DNA of 64,000 bases from Massilia terrae (lineage in GTDB: Bacteria; Pseudomonadota; Gammaproteobacteria; Burkholderiales; Burkholderiaceae_D). Shown in pieces: positions 27,297 through 36,905 of this stretch. The notes beneath the pieces were generated by a model. It was not told the origin of the DNA and ran no database searches. It saw only the letters and a program-made list of their open reading frames with translations. Numbering within the stretch: position 1 is the first letter of the stretch; each line of letters opens with the position of its first letter. The stretch lies in assembly GCF_024753145.1 (NCBI RefSeq), contig NZ_JANUGU010000001.1, forward strand, positions 806,001 through 870,000. Direction: 5' to 3'. The position numbers and the translations under genes were made by a program.

Positions 27297-28958
27297 GTGA
27301 AAATCCGTTTCCGCCGTTTGCTGGCGGCCGGCTGCCTGCCGGCGCTGGCCGCCGTACTTCTTCCTGCCTGGGCCGCCACGCCCATGCCGCAACTGGTGCA
27401 ACAGGACGGGCGCTACGCCTTGCTGGTCGATGGCCAGCCGTACACCATGCTGGGCGTACAAGCCCACAATTCAAGCAATTATCCGGACGCGCTGAAGCAG
27501 GTCTGGCCGGCTGTCAAGGATGCCCACGCCAACACCCTGGAAATCCCGGTGGCGTGGGAACAGATCGAGCCGGCGGAAGGCAAGTTCGACTTCAGCTATC
27601 TCGACACCTTGCTGGCGCAGGCGCGCCAGCACAAGGTGCGCCTGGTGCTGCTGTGGTTCGGCACCTGGAAGAACACCGGCCCGCAATACACACCCGAATG
27701 GGTCAAGTTCAACAACCAGCGTTTCCCGCGCATGGTCGACAAGGACGGCAAGCTGACCTACTGCCTGTCGCCGTTTGGCGCCGAGACGCTGAAGGCCGAC
27801 CAGCGCGCCTTCACGGCCCTGATGCGCCACCTGAAAGAGGCCGACCAGGCGCAGCACACCGTCATCATGGTGCAGGTGGAGAACGAGGTCGGCACCTATG
27901 GCAATCCACGCGACTTCGGCCAGCAGGCGGAGGCGGAATTCCGCCAGCCGGTGCCGGCCGCGGTGCTGGCGCGCCAGAAGCCCAGCGTGGCCGGCGCGGC
28001 CAGCGGCAGCTGGAGCGAAGTCTACGGCCCGTATGCCGACCAGTATTTCCATACTTATGCGATCGCCCGCTACATCGAAGAGATTGCCAAGGCGGGAAGG
28101 GCGGTCTACAACCTGCCCATGTACGTCAACAATGCGCTGCGCGATCCGCTCGAGCCGCTGGCGCCGTGGAAGAACAATTTCGCCAGCGGCGGCCCGACCT
28201 ATGACGTGATCGGCATCTACAAGGCGGCCGCGCCGCATATCGATATCGCCGGCCCGGATTTGTACGCGCCGGAGTCGCAGCGCATCACGGCCAACCTGGA
28301 ACGCTTCCAGCGCCCGGACAATGCGCTGTTCGTGCCGGAGATGGGCAATGCGGCCGGCTACGCGCGTTATGTGTACCAGATTCTGGGGCGCGGTGCGCTG
28401 GGCGCGGCGCCGTTCGGCATCGACTACGCCGACTACAGCAATTACCCGCTTGGCTCGCAGCTGACCGACAAACGCATGGCCGAACCCTTCGGCCAGGTCT
28501 ATGAGGCCTTCCGTCCGATGGAGCGCCTGTGGGCAAAATGGGCCTTCGAGGGCCGCACCCACGGCGTGGCCGAAGGCGACGATCGCACCCCGCAGCAGGT
28601 CGGGCTGAAGAACTGGAAGATGACAGTGGCCTTCCGCCTGGGCCAGTTCGGCGACGAGGGCTGGCTGGCGCAGCGCAAGGAGTTCGCGCCCGGCACCGAA
28701 CAGCCCAACGGCGGCGTGGCGCTGGCGCAGACCGGCGAAAACGAATTCATCGTGGTCGGCCAGCGCGCGCGGCTGCGCTTCGAAGGCGATGGCGCCAACG
28801 CCGGCAAGCCTTCCATGTTCGCGCGGGTCGAGGAAGGGCATTTCGACGCCAGCGGCAAATGGGTCATGGAGCGCAACTGGAATGGTGACCAGACCGACTA
28901 CGGCCTTAACTTGCCCGCACGGCCTGTGGTGCTGAAGGTCCGCTTGGGCACGTACTGA
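27297..28958 (+). CDS. GH35 beta-galactosidase with DUF5597-type C-terminus
   Basis: Predicted exported beta-galactosidase of 553 residues. The GTG at 27297 follows TCAGGGAA and opens a signal peptide cleaved near AWAAT (residue 25). The GH35/GH-A barrel has [25 protein letters not shown] with the acid/base Glu and LFVPEMGN with the nucleophile Glu. The C-terminal region (about 400-553) resembles the DUF5597 domain found with Cellvibrio japonicus Bgl35A, a xyloglucan-specific beta-galactosidase. Co-location with GH74, alpha-xylosidases and fucosidases supports removal of galactose from xyloglucan side chains. It sits between the TonB receptor terminator and the second halogenase gene. Confidence 0.9.
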   Translation: MKIRFRRLLAAGCLPALAAVLLPAWAATPMPQLVQQDGRYALLVDGQPYTMLGVQAHNSSNYPDALKQVWPAVKDAHANTLEIPVAWEQIEPAEGKFDFSYLDTLLAQARQHKVRLVLLWFGTWKNTGPQYTPEWVKFNNQRFPRMVDKDGKLTYCLSPFGAETLKADQRAFTALMRHLKEADQAQHTVIMVQVENEVGTYGNPRDFGQQAEAEFRQPVPAAVLARQKPSVAGAASGSWSEVYGPYADQYFHTYAIARYIEEIAKAGRAVYNLPMYVNNALRDPLEPLAPWKNNFASGGPTYDVIGIYKAAAPHIDIAGPDLYAPESQRITANLERFQRPDNALFVPEMGNAAGYARYVYQILGRGALGAAPFGIDYADYSNYPLGSQLTDKRMAEPFGQVYEAFRPMERLWAKWAFEGRTHGVAEGDDRTPQQVGLKNWKMTVAFRLGQFGDEGWLAQRKEFAPGTEQPNGGVALAQTGENEFIVVGQRARLRFEGDGANAGKPSMFARVEEGHFDASGKWVMERNWNGDQTDYGLNLPARPVVLKVRLGTY

Positions 28959-28986
28959 TCCGGGCATGCAAAAAGGAGACGCAGGA

Positions 28987-30489
28987 ATGAGCGATCAGGC
29001 CATCCGAAAAATCGTCATCGTCGGCGGCGGCACCGCCGGCTGGATGAGCGCGGCCGGGCTGGCAAGGCTGCTGGGCGCGGCCTGCCAGATCACGCTGGTG
29101 GAATCGCCGGAAATCGGCACCGTGGGCGTCGGCGAGTCCACCTTGCCGACACTGCCGTACTTTAACCGCACACTCGGCATCGACGAGGCGGAGTTCATGC
29201 GCAGGACGCAGGCGACCTTCAAGCTGGGCATCGAGTTCAAGGACTGGGGCCGGATCGGCAACCGCTTCTTCCACGGTTTCAGCGACTTCGGTCCGCTGGT
29301 CCACGGGCGCCAGCCGCACCTGTCATGGCAGCGGCTTGCGCGTGAATTCAAGGACATGCCGCCGCTGGAAGAGTGGTCGATCACGGCCATGATGGCGCGC
29401 AAGCAGCGCTTCCTGCCGCCTCTCGAGCTGGTGCCGGGGATGGGGCCAGCCTATGCCTACGGCTACCAGTTCGACGCCGGACTGTACGCGGCCTACCTGC
29501 GCGAATACGCCGTGCAGCGCGGCGTACGTCGCGTGGAGGGCATGATCAACGAGGTGGAGCAGCATCCCGAAACGGGCTTCGTCACCGCCGTCAAGCTGCG
29601 CGACGGCCAGCGCGTCGAGGGCGAGCTGTTCATCGATTGCTCCGGTTTCCGCGGCCTGCTGATCGAAGGCGTGTACAAGGCCGGCTACGAGGACTGGAGC
29701 GCCATGCTGCCCTGTAACAGCGCGCAGGCGGTGCCATGCGCGCGCAAGGAGGGCATCACGCCGTACACCGTGTCGACCGCGCGCCCGGCCGGCTGGACCT
29801 GGCGCATCCCGCTGCAGCACCGCACCGGCAACGGCCATGTGTACTGCGACGGCTTCACTACCGACGCCGAAGCGGGGCGCCTGCTGCTCGAGAACCTGGA
29901 TGGCGAAGCGCTGGGCGAACCGCGCCAACTGCGCTTTACCGCCGGTCGCCGGCGCAAGTCATGGATCAAGAATTGCGTCGCGATTGGACTGTCGAGCGGC
30001 TTCCTGGAGCCACTCGAGTCGACCAGCATCAACGTCATCGAAAACGCGGTGGGCTGGCTGGTGCAGTACTTCCCGGACCGCGGCTTCCGCCCCGAACTGG
30101 CCGACGAATTCAACCGCCTGGTGTCGCAGCGCTACGAATATGTGCGCGACTTCATCATCCTGCACTACAAGATCAACGACCGCTCCGACAGCGAGTTCTG
30201 GCGCTACTGCGCGAATATGCCGATTCCCGACACCCTGCGCCACCAGATCGAACTGTTCCGCGAAACGGGCCATGTGATGATCTACGACCTGCAGGGCTTC
30301 CGCGAGGCGTCCCATCTGTCGATCATGCAGGGCCTGGGCCTGCAGCCCAAGCGCTACGATCCCATGGTCGAGCTGCTGGACCTGCGCCATTTGCAGGCGC
30401 ACTTCTGGAACCTGCGCAAGGCGATCGAACGCGCGGTGGACGGCATGCCGGACCACGCGCAATTCCTGCAGAAGCAAGCTGCCGCTTGA
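28987..30489 (+). CDS. Flavin-dependent tryptophan-halogenase-family protein (second copy)
   Basis: A 500-residue paralogue of the protein at 22486. FAD motif IVGGGTAGW (residues 11-19), Lys79 in TFKLG at exactly the PrnA Lys79 position, WTWRIP (WxWxIP), and GFLEPLESTS are all intact, so halogenase-type flavin chemistry is possible. It lacks a signal peptide. The ATG at 28987 is preceded by AAAGGAGACGCAGGA. It lies 28 bp after GH35 and 44 bp before GH74, firmly inside the xyloglucan operon. Whether it halogenates anything, or instead uses the flavin fold for another task linked to TonB-dependent uptake, cannot be decided from the sequence. Confidence 0.88.
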   Translation: MSDQAIRKIVIVGGGTAGWMSAAGLARLLGAACQITLVESPEIGTVGVGESTLPTLPYFNRTLGIDEAEFMRRTQATFKLGIEFKDWGRIGNRFFHGFSDFGPLVHGRQPHLSWQRLAREFKDMPPLEEWSITAMMARKQRFLPPLELVPGMGPAYAYGYQFDAGLYAAYLREYAVQRGVRRVEGMINEVEQHPETGFVTAVKLRDGQRVEGELFIDCSGFRGLLIEGVYKAGYEDWSAMLPCNSAQAVPCARKEGITPYTVSTARPAGWTWRIPLQHRTGNGHVYCDGFTTDAEAGRLLLENLDGEALGEPRQLRFTAGRRRKSWIKNCVAIGLSSGFLEPLESTSINVIENAVGWLVQYFPDRGFRPELADEFNRLVSQRYEYVRDFIILHYKINDRSDSEFWRYCANMPIPDTLRHQIELFRETGHVMIYDLQGFREASHLSIMQGLGLQPKRYDPMVELLDLRHLQAHFWNLRKAIERAVDGMPDHAQFLQKQAAA

Positions 30490-30533
30490 TGCGGCGCCCC
30501 GCTCAATCCGTGTTTTTTTTGAAGGACAACCGA

Positions 30534-32888
30534 ATGAATCGGAAGCACGACTTCGTCTTGCCGGCCTTGTTGGCGGGCGTACTGGCTGCCTGTAGCGGCG
30601 GCAGCACGCCCGACACCGCCGCGGCCAGCAGTCCGAGCTTGCAGCCAGCCAGCAGCGGCCCGGCGGCCACTACGTCGAGCACTCCGGCCGGCAGCTGGAC
30701 CAGCGTAAAGTGGGGCGGCGGCGGTTATGTCACCGGCCTCATTTACCATCCGACCAGCGCGAACGTCATGTACGCGCGCACCGACATCGGCGGCGCCTAC
30801 CGCTGGAATAATTCGAACGGCTCGTGGACGCCCATCACCGACGGCCCGGGGTTTGGCGGCGGCGAGAGCGAGTTCCACGGCGTGGAAAGCATCGCCCTCG
30901 ATCCGTCCAACGACCAGCTGGTCTACCTGGTCACTGGCATGTACACGGTCGACGGCGGCGGCAATCCGCAAAACGGGCGCATCTACGCCTCAAGCAACCG
31001 CGGCGCCAGCTGGACGCACTACGACCTGCCGTTCCCGGTGGGCGGCAATGAAGACGCACGGGCGATTGGCGAACGCCTGCAGCTCGACCCCACCAACCCG
31101 TCGACCATGTTCTACGCCTCGCGCACGGCCGGGCTGTGGAAGAGCACGAACTCGGGCCAGACCTGGACCCAGGCGGCGCTGTCGAGCACCGTGCTCACGG
31201 GCGCCCAGATCAAGGTGATCGGCAGTGTGAAGGGCGTCGAGCAGATCATGTTCGACAACTCGAATGTGGGCGGCGGCGCGGCCACCCGGAACATATATGC
31301 CGCCGTCGCACCGGACTACGCCCAGGCGGCGGGCCTGGGCTCGACCCTGTACAAGTCCCAGGACGGCGGCTCCTCGTGGACGCCGGTGCCGGTCCCGTCC
31401 AGCGTGTCCGGCTACTACGTTCCGCATATGGTGCGTACCAGCGATGGCTATTTCTACGTGGTGTTCAACAAGACCGCAGGACAGGGCGCCGGCGGGCCCG
31501 GCTATCTCTACAAGTTCGGCGGCACGAGCTTCGGCGAGTCGTGGACCCAGCTCGCCGCCACCACCACGGGGGGCTACGGCGGCGTGTCCGTGTACGGCAG
31601 CGGCGCGATGGCCCGCATCGCGCTGGCCGTCACCGGTACATGGACCAGCACCAGTCCGGTGGTGCAGCTGTCCGACAACGGCGGCGGCAGCTGGCGCGAA
31701 ATCGCCGGCGGCATGCAGCACGGGGGCGCAGGCTACTGGGGCTGGGTGGACGACATCGAAATCGATCCGGCCAACCGCGACCACATCATGCACATCACCG
31801 GCGGCGGTGTCTGGGAAACCTGGAACGCGTCGTCGGCCACGCCGAGCTGGGATGCGCCGGTCAACAATCTTGAGGAAACCGCCACCCAGGCCCTCGTTAC
31901 GCCACCGGCCGGCGCGGCCTACACCCTGGTCAACAGCGCGGGCGACATCGGCACCTGGGTCCAGACCGACGTCACGGCGCATCCGACCCGGGGCCCCACC
32001 AGCGCCTGGAGCAATGGCAATGCCGCCGACATGGCCTGGTCCGATCCGAGCTACATCGTCGGCAGCGGCGTGCTGAACTCGTCCTCGACCGCCTTCGGCT
32101 TCTGGTCGGGCGACAGCGGCAACACGTGGTCGAACTTCGCGGTCCTGCCCAACGGTGCTGCCGCCAACCAGGCCGCCGCGTCGAGCATTGTCGCCACCGC
32201 GCGTGGCCAGGTGATCTGGGCGCCCGCCAACTCGGTGCCGTCCTATTCCACCGACAATGGCGCGAGCTGGACGCCGACCAACCTGCCTGCGCTGCCCGCG
32301 GTCGGCTGGGATCGCGGCTATCGCCTGGTGGTCGACCGCAAGAATCCGGCCAAGGTGTATGCCTACGATTCGGCCGGGGTACCGTGGAATAACACGGCGG
32401 GCAAGGTCTATGTCTCGACCGATGGCGGCCACAACTTCACGCTGAGCCAGGGTTCGGTGTCGGCCAAGCTGGCGCCCAACGCCTATTGGACCACCTCGAT
32501 GGCGATCAACCCCAAGGTGGAGGGCGACATCTGGCTGGCCGACGGCAACGCCGTCTACCACTCGACCGATTCCGGCGCCAATTGGGCCAAGGTCGGCAAC
32601 TTCGCGACGGTCGCGGCCAGCGGTTCGACCGGCCAATTGCAGGGTGCCAGCGTGATCGCCCTGGGCAAGGCGCTGGGCGGCTCCTCGTACCAGGCCGCCG
32701 TCTACGTGGTCGGGGCGATGAACGGCGTGTGGGGCGTGTACCACTCCGACGATGGTGGCGCAAGCTGGGCGCGCTACAACGATGATGCGCACCAGTTCGG
32801 CGGCATCGGCGTCATGGCGGCCGACTGGAACACCTACGGACGCATCTACCTGAGCGGTACCGGCCGCGGCCTGCTGTACACAAACTGA
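30534..32888 (+). CDS. GH74 endo-xyloglucanase lipoprotein
   Basis: Predicted xyloglucan-specific endo-glucanase of 784 residues, anchored as a lipoprotein: the lipobox LAAC places the lipidated Cys at residue 20, and a Ser/Thr/Pro-rich linker runs to about residue 55. The two tandem seven-bladed propellers characteristic of GH74 begin with VKWGGGGYVTGL and YARTDIGGAYRW, which holds the first catalytic Asp; the second falls in NSAGDIGTW. Repeated Asp-box-like motifs (STDSGANW, SDDGGASW) mark the blades. Surface exposure would let it cut xyloglucan at the cell envelope for uptake by the TonB receptor in the same operon. ATG 30534 follows GAAGGACAACCGA. Confidence 0.93.
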   Translation: MNRKHDFVLPALLAGVLAACSGGSTPDTAAASSPSLQPASSGPAATTSSTPAGSWTSVKWGGGGYVTGLIYHPTSANVMYARTDIGGAYRWNNSNGSWTPITDGPGFGGGESEFHGVESIALDPSNDQLVYLVTGMYTVDGGGNPQNGRIYASSNRGASWTHYDLPFPVGGNEDARAIGERLQLDPTNPSTMFYASRTAGLWKSTNSGQTWTQAALSSTVLTGAQIKVIGSVKGVEQIMFDNSNVGGGAATRNIYAAVAPDYAQAAGLGSTLYKSQDGGSSWTPVPVPSSVSGYYVPHMVRTSDGYFYVVFNKTAGQGAGGPGYLYKFGGTSFGESWTQLAATTTGGYGGVSVYGSGAMARIALAVTGTWTSTSPVVQLSDNGGGSWREIAGGMQHGGAGYWGWVDDIEIDPANRDHIMHITGGGVWETWNASSATPSWDAPVNNLEETATQALVTPPAGAAYTLVNSAGDIGTWVQTDVTAHPTRGPTSAWSNGNAADMAWSDPSYIVGSGVLNSSSTAFGFWSGDSGNTWSNFAVLPNGAAANQAAASSIVATARGQVIWAPANSVPSYSTDNGASWTPTNLPALPAVGWDRGYRLVVDRKNPAKVYAYDSAGVPWNNTAGKVYVSTDGGHNFTLSQGSVSAKLAPNAYWTTSMAINPKVEGDIWLADGNAVYHSTDSGANWAKVGNFATVAASGSTGQLQGASVIALGKALGGSSYQAAVYVVGAMNGVWGVYHSDDGGASWARYNDDAHQFGGIGVMAADWNTYGRIYLSGTGRGLLYTN

Positions 32889-32894
32889 TTGAGC

Positions 32895-32926
32895 ACCGCG
32901 CGCCGCCCGGCAAGGCGCCGCGCGGT
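32895..32926. terminator. GC-rich hairpin between convergent GH74 and GH43 genes
   Basis: An 8-bp perfect inverted repeat (ACCGCGCG/CGCGCGGT) with a 16-base GC-rich loop lies between the GH74 stop and the GH43 stop. There is no T-tract beyond two T residues, so terminator function is uncertain. Confidence 0.4.
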
Positions 32927-32939
32927 TCGTCGTTGAGAG

Positions 32940-34517
32940 TTACAGCAGCGCGCGGTAGCGGAAGTTGCGGGCGCGTACTTCCCCCTGGCCGGCGCTGAAG
33001 ATCCCCGGTGTCAGGCTGAGGAAGCCGCCGAAGGTGTTGTGCTGGAAGCCGGACACTTCCACCTGCCACGGGTGCTGGATCCAGTGCCGGCCATCCAGCG
33101 AGTAGTGGAAGGTGACCACCTGCGAACGGTTCGTGACCTTGAGGTGCACCCGGCCGCCCTTGAGCTCCTGGCGCATCCAGCGCTGTTCCTCGCCGTACTG
33201 GTAGGTGAACATGTGCGTCGTGCTGAATCCCACGCCGCAGTAGCCGCGCTGGTTGTAGAACAGCGTCAGGCCGCCTTGCGCGCCGTCCGACATCTCCAGC
33301 TCCACGCTAGCCTCGTAATCGCGGTCGCCGGCGATGCAGGTCAGCGGCGAGGAGTCGGCCAGTGTGCTGCCCTTGGCGCGAATCACCAGGCTGTTGTCCT
33401 CGTAGCGCACGCGCTGCATCTCGTCCGGGGCGGGGTCGAAAAAGCTCCACTGCACACCGAATTTATTGCTGGAGAAGTCATCCGACAGCGCGTGGCCGGC
33501 CGGACCGGCCGTGCCGCCTTTGGGCTTGGGCAGCGGCTTCGCCAGCGTGCCGCCTTTGGCCCGGAACCAGGCGTCGCTGGTCCATTCAATCGGTTCCAAC
33601 AGGGTTTGGCGCCCCAGGGTGCGGAAGCCGTTTTCGTAGCCGTGATAGATCAGCCACCAGTTGCCCGCCGGTCCCTCGACCGCGGTGGCGTGGCCGCGCG
33701 ACCACCATGGCTCGTCGGCGCTGGCGGTATGCACGATCGGATTATGCGGACAGTTCTCCCAGGGGCCGTGGATGGAGCGCGAGCGCGCCGCAATCACCAT
33801 GTGGCTGGTGGGCGGGCCGGAAGTGCCGCCCACCGCCAGCACCATGTAGAACCAGGGTCCGCGGCGGAAGATTTTCGGACCTTCGGGGGCGAACATCTCC
33901 ACCACCCAATTGTCCGGGTAGCGCCAGGGCTGGTAGACGCTCTCCAGTGCACCCGCCGTGGCCAGACCGTCATCGGTCAGCGCCACGCGGCGCACGCCGT
34001 TGACGAACAGGTAGCGCTTGCCATCTTCGCCTACCGCATGGCCGGGATCGATGCAGGCGTCCAGCTTGAGGTCGACCGGATCGCTCCACGGTCCCTGCAT
34101 CCTTTCGGCGTGGATCACGTAGATCGAACCACCGGCCGGAATGTAGATGAAATAGCGGCCCTTGTGCTTGACGATGTCCATCGACCACACCGAGCCGATC
34201 GGCTTGCGCAGCGCGGCGGTAATGGGCGTCCAGTTGACCAGGTCGCGCGAATGCCAGATCACCACGCCCGGATAGGACATGAAGGACGAGAAGGTCATGT
34301 AGTAATCGTCGCCGTCCTTCAGCACGGCCGGGTCGGCATGGTCGCCGGCGACGATGGGGTTGAGGTAGGTGCCGTCACCCAGGTCGGCCTTGCGCTGGCC
34401 TTCGATGCCGCGCGCCCGGCGCGGCGCCGGCGTGGCGGCCAGGGCCACGCCCGACGGCGCCAGCTGGGCGCCGGTGGCGCCGGCCAGCGCCGCCTTGAAC
34501 AACTCGCGTCGCTTCAT
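32940..34517 (-). CDS. GH43-family arabinosidase/xylosidase with C-terminal beta-sandwich
   Basis: Predicted exported five-blade propeller glycosidase of 525 residues. MKRRELFKAALAG at the ATG (34517) is a twin-arginine-like signal. The GH43 core starts NPIVAGDHADPAVLKDGDDYY with the catalytic base Asp, continues with the WSMDIVKH pKa-modulator region and MFAPEGPKIFR with the likely acid Glu. Residues from about 355 (DDFSSNKFGVQWSFFDP) form a concanavalin-like accessory domain common in GH43 proteins. The start overlaps the GH31 stop by 4 bp (ATGA), so it is translationally coupled to that gene. Alpha-L-arabinofuranosidase or beta-xylosidase activity both fit; arabinose side chains occur in some xyloglucans. 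Confidence 0.88.
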   Translation of the reverse strand: MKRRELFKAALAGATGAQLAPSGVALAATPAPRRARGIEGQRKADLGDGTYLNPIVAGDHADPAVLKDGDDYYMTFSSFMSYPGVVIWHSRDLVNWTPITAALRKPIGSVWSMDIVKHKGRYFIYIPAGGSIYVIHAERMQGPWSDPVDLKLDACIDPGHAVGEDGKRYLFVNGVRRVALTDDGLATAGALESVYQPWRYPDNWVVEMFAPEGPKIFRRGPWFYMVLAVGGTSGPPTSHMVIAARSRSIHGPWENCPHNPIVHTASADEPWWSRGHATAVEGPAGNWWLIYHGYENGFRTLGRQTLLEPIEWTSDAWFRAKGGTLAKPLPKPKGGTAGPAGHALSDDFSSNKFGVQWSFFDPAPDEMQRVRYEDNSLVIRAKGSTLADSSPLTCIAGDRDYEASVELEMSDGAQGGLTLFYNQRGYCGVGFSTTHMFTYQYGEEQRWMRQELKGGRVHLKVTNRSQVVTFHYSLDGRHWIQHPWQVEVSGFQHNTFGGFLSLTPGIFSAGQGEVRARNFRYRALL

Positions 34518-36862
34518 TTGGCGACCTTGAGCAGCTGCTGCGCGCTGCGCGCCAGCTCCTTGTCGGCGCCGTTCACGCTCAGGCTGCGGGTGGCGTCGTT
34601 CCACTGCAGTCGGGTGAGGGCGCCCTTGCCCTGTTCGTAGTCGTAGGACACGCCGTCGTCGTCATACAGCGCGAACTCGCCGTCCTGGCCGGGATACACG
34701 CGGATCTCGGCAATCGCCTGCTTGCTGGCGGTGGACTGGATCTCGGCGCCAAGCGGCACGATGGAACCGGCCTTGACGAACACCGGAATGCGGTCGATCG
34801 GCGCCGCCACCTTGATCCAGCGGCCGCCGGCATGCTTTTCGTTGGTCCAGAAGTCATACCACTCGCTGCCGGCCGGCAGGTAGACATCCTTTTCGGTCTG
34901 GCCCTGCGCGGTCACCGGCGCCACCAGGAATGCCGGGCCGAACATGTACTGCGTGCCGATATCGGCCACGTTCGGATCGAGCGGGAAGTCCATCCACAGC
35001 GGGCGCATGAAAGGCGCGCCGTTGTCCCAGGTCTGCTTGGCCAGGCTGTAGATGTAGGGGATCAGCTGGTAGCGCAGGCGGTCATAGCGCGCCAGGATCG
35101 CTTCGGCGGGCGCGCCGAATTCCCAGATCTCGGTGTGTTTGCGGTCGCCGTGCACGCGCAGGGTGGGCAGGAAGGTCCCGTACTGGAACCAGCGCGTGAA
35201 CAGCTCGGGATAGTCATTGTTCTGGCCCACCGTGTCGCGCGCCCCGGACGGATCGAGCAGCGGCGCATGGGTGGCCTGGGTGGATTGCGGCAACCACTGC
35301 CAGCCGCCGATGTCGTTGCCCCAGTAGGCGATGCCGGAGGCGGTCATGTTCAAGCCGGTCGGGATCTGGCGCGCCAGCGCTTCCCAGCTGGGGTTGATGT
35401 CGGACGACCAGAACAGCGCGCCGCTGCGCTGCGAGCCCAGGTAGGCCGCGCGCGACAGGATCAGGCGGCGCTTGTTGGGCTTCCAGGCGCGCATGCCGTC
35501 GGCCACGCCTTCCACGTGCAGCAGGGGGAAGACGTTGTGGTAGCGGTCGCCGGAGCCGATCGAATAGAAGTAGCCGTCCGGGACCAGGTCCGGTTCGGTC
35601 TCGTCCAGCCATGGATAATCGAAGCCGTGCGACAGGATATTGTCGCGCGCGTGTTCCCAGAACCACTTGCGGGCGGCCGGATTGGTGGCGTCGATCAGGG
35701 CGCCGGCGCGGTCGGCACGGAAGGGCAGGCCATCCACGGTCTTGCCATCCTTGTCCTTGAGCAGATAGCCCTTGGTATCGAGCTCGTTGAAGTAGCGGCC
35801 GGAGGTTTCAAAGCGCGGCCAGATCGAGATAATCGACTGCATGCCCATCGCGTGCAGCTGCTTGTTCATGCCGTCCGGATCGGGGAATTGCGCCGGGTCG
35901 ATGTCGAGCTGGCCCATGCGGGTCCAGTAGAACCAGTCCACCACCATGATGTCCAGCGGGTAGCGCTTTTCACGGTAGGTTTTGGCCACGCGCAGCACTT
36001 CCTGCTGGCTCTCGTAGCGCGCCTTGGACTGGATCAGGCCGAACGCGGCCTTGGGCGGGATCGGGGTCTTGCCGGTCACGCGCGCGTAGCCGGAGTAGAT
36101 TTCCTCGGGCGTCTTGCCGGTGACGATGAAGAAGCTCAGGCGCTCGCCCACCTTGGACTGCAGGCTGGTGCGGCCGTTGATGGCGGCCTGCAGTCGGGTC
36201 GGCGAGGGGTTGTCCCAGATAATGCCATAGCCTTTGGACGACACCAGGAAGGGTACGCACACCGATTCGCCGCCCGGCGCTTCGTACCAGTGCTGGCAGT
36301 CGATCACGCGGCCGCGCAGGTCGAGCGGACCGGTCGATTCCTGGTTCTGTCCCATGCCGTAGTAGTGCTCGTCGGCCGGGGCGGCGAAAGAGGCGCCGAC
36401 CTGGTAGGTCTTCTCGCCGCTGACGGTGGTGGGCGCCATATCCCAGCCGGTCATGTTCAGGATGGTCTGTCCGTCCGCGTTCCTGACCTGCAGCCCTACC
36501 GGGGCCAGCGACGGCGCGAAGTATTTTTCCATTGCGCTCGGCACGTGCGGCGGCGGGGCCGGATTGACGTGCAGGCTCAGTGCCGCAGAGCTGAAGGTGT
36601 CGCCATCCTTGCCGCTGCTGTGGCGGAAGGCGGCATGGTCGGCGTTGGCGGCAAGGATGCCGTAGCCGGGGCCTTTCAGCGCCTCGGCCTTGTCGGCGGC
36701 GATCGTCACGTGGACCACGTTGGGACCGTAGGCTTCGACGCTTACCCAGGCGCCGTCGCGGTCGAGGGTGGCGAGCGGGGCGCCGGCAGCGGCGCCGAAA
36801 GCGCTGCTTGCAATTGCGGAAATCGATGCGGCCAGTAGCCAGCGCCGGGGGCGAAATACCAT
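34514..36862 (-). CDS. GH31 alpha-glycosidase (second copy, alpha-xylosidase-like)
   Basis: Predicted exported GH31 enzyme of 782 residues. ATG 36862 has CCTGGAGAAGAC upstream and opens a signal peptide ending near GAAAGA (residue 27). Motifs are the QSKARYESQQEVL block, DIMVVDWFYWTRMG, the nucleophile region PWLDETEPD, and FWSSDINPSWE with the acid/base Asp; a beta-sandwich C-terminus follows. It diverges from the GH31 at 3944 and lacks a PA14 insert. Operon partners GH43 (coupled by ATGA) and the divergent GH39 suggest action on xylose- and arabinose-decorated oligosaccharides. It is transcribed from P8. Alpha-glucosidase activity is an alternative. Confidence 0.88.
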   Translation of the reverse strand: MVFRPRRWLLAASISAIASSAFGAAAGAPLATLDRDGAWVSVEAYGPNVVHVTIAADKAEALKGPGYGILAANADHAAFRHSSGKDGDTFSSAALSLHVNPAPPPHVPSAMEKYFAPSLAPVGLQVRNADGQTILNMTGWDMAPTTVSGEKTYQVGASFAAPADEHYYGMGQNQESTGPLDLRGRVIDCQHWYEAPGGESVCVPFLVSSKGYGIIWDNPSPTRLQAAINGRTSLQSKVGERLSFFIVTGKTPEEIYSGYARVTGKTPIPPKAAFGLIQSKARYESQQEVLRVAKTYREKRYPLDIMVVDWFYWTRMGQLDIDPAQFPDPDGMNKQLHAMGMQSIISIWPRFETSGRYFNELDTKGYLLKDKDGKTVDGLPFRADRAGALIDATNPAARKWFWEHARDNILSHGFDYPWLDETEPDLVPDGYFYSIGSGDRYHNVFPLLHVEGVADGMRAWKPNKRRLILSRAAYLGSQRSGALFWSSDINPSWEALARQIPTGLNMTASGIAYWGNDIGGWQWLPQSTQATHAPLLDPSGARDTVGQNNDYPELFTRWFQYGTFLPTLRVHGDRKHTEIWEFGAPAEAILARYDRLRYQLIPYIYSLAKQTWDNGAPFMRPLWMDFPLDPNVADIGTQYMFGPAFLVAPVTAQGQTEKDVYLPAGSEWYDFWTNEKHAGGRWIKVAAPIDRIPVFVKAGSIVPLGAEIQSTASKQAIAEIRVYPGQDGEFALYDDDGVSYDYEQGKGALTRLQWNDATRSLSVNGADKELARSAQQLLKVAK

Positions 36863-36905
36863 GTCTTCTCCAGGAAAGTGGACGTATTGTTGTCGAGTGT
36901 GAGGT

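Noticed and set aside
22486..30489. Reading the halogenase genes as part of a halogenated natural-product cluster.
   Set aside because: No biosynthetic genes (peptide synthetase, tryptophan oxidase, resistance or dedicated reductase) are present; all neighbours are glycan genes.
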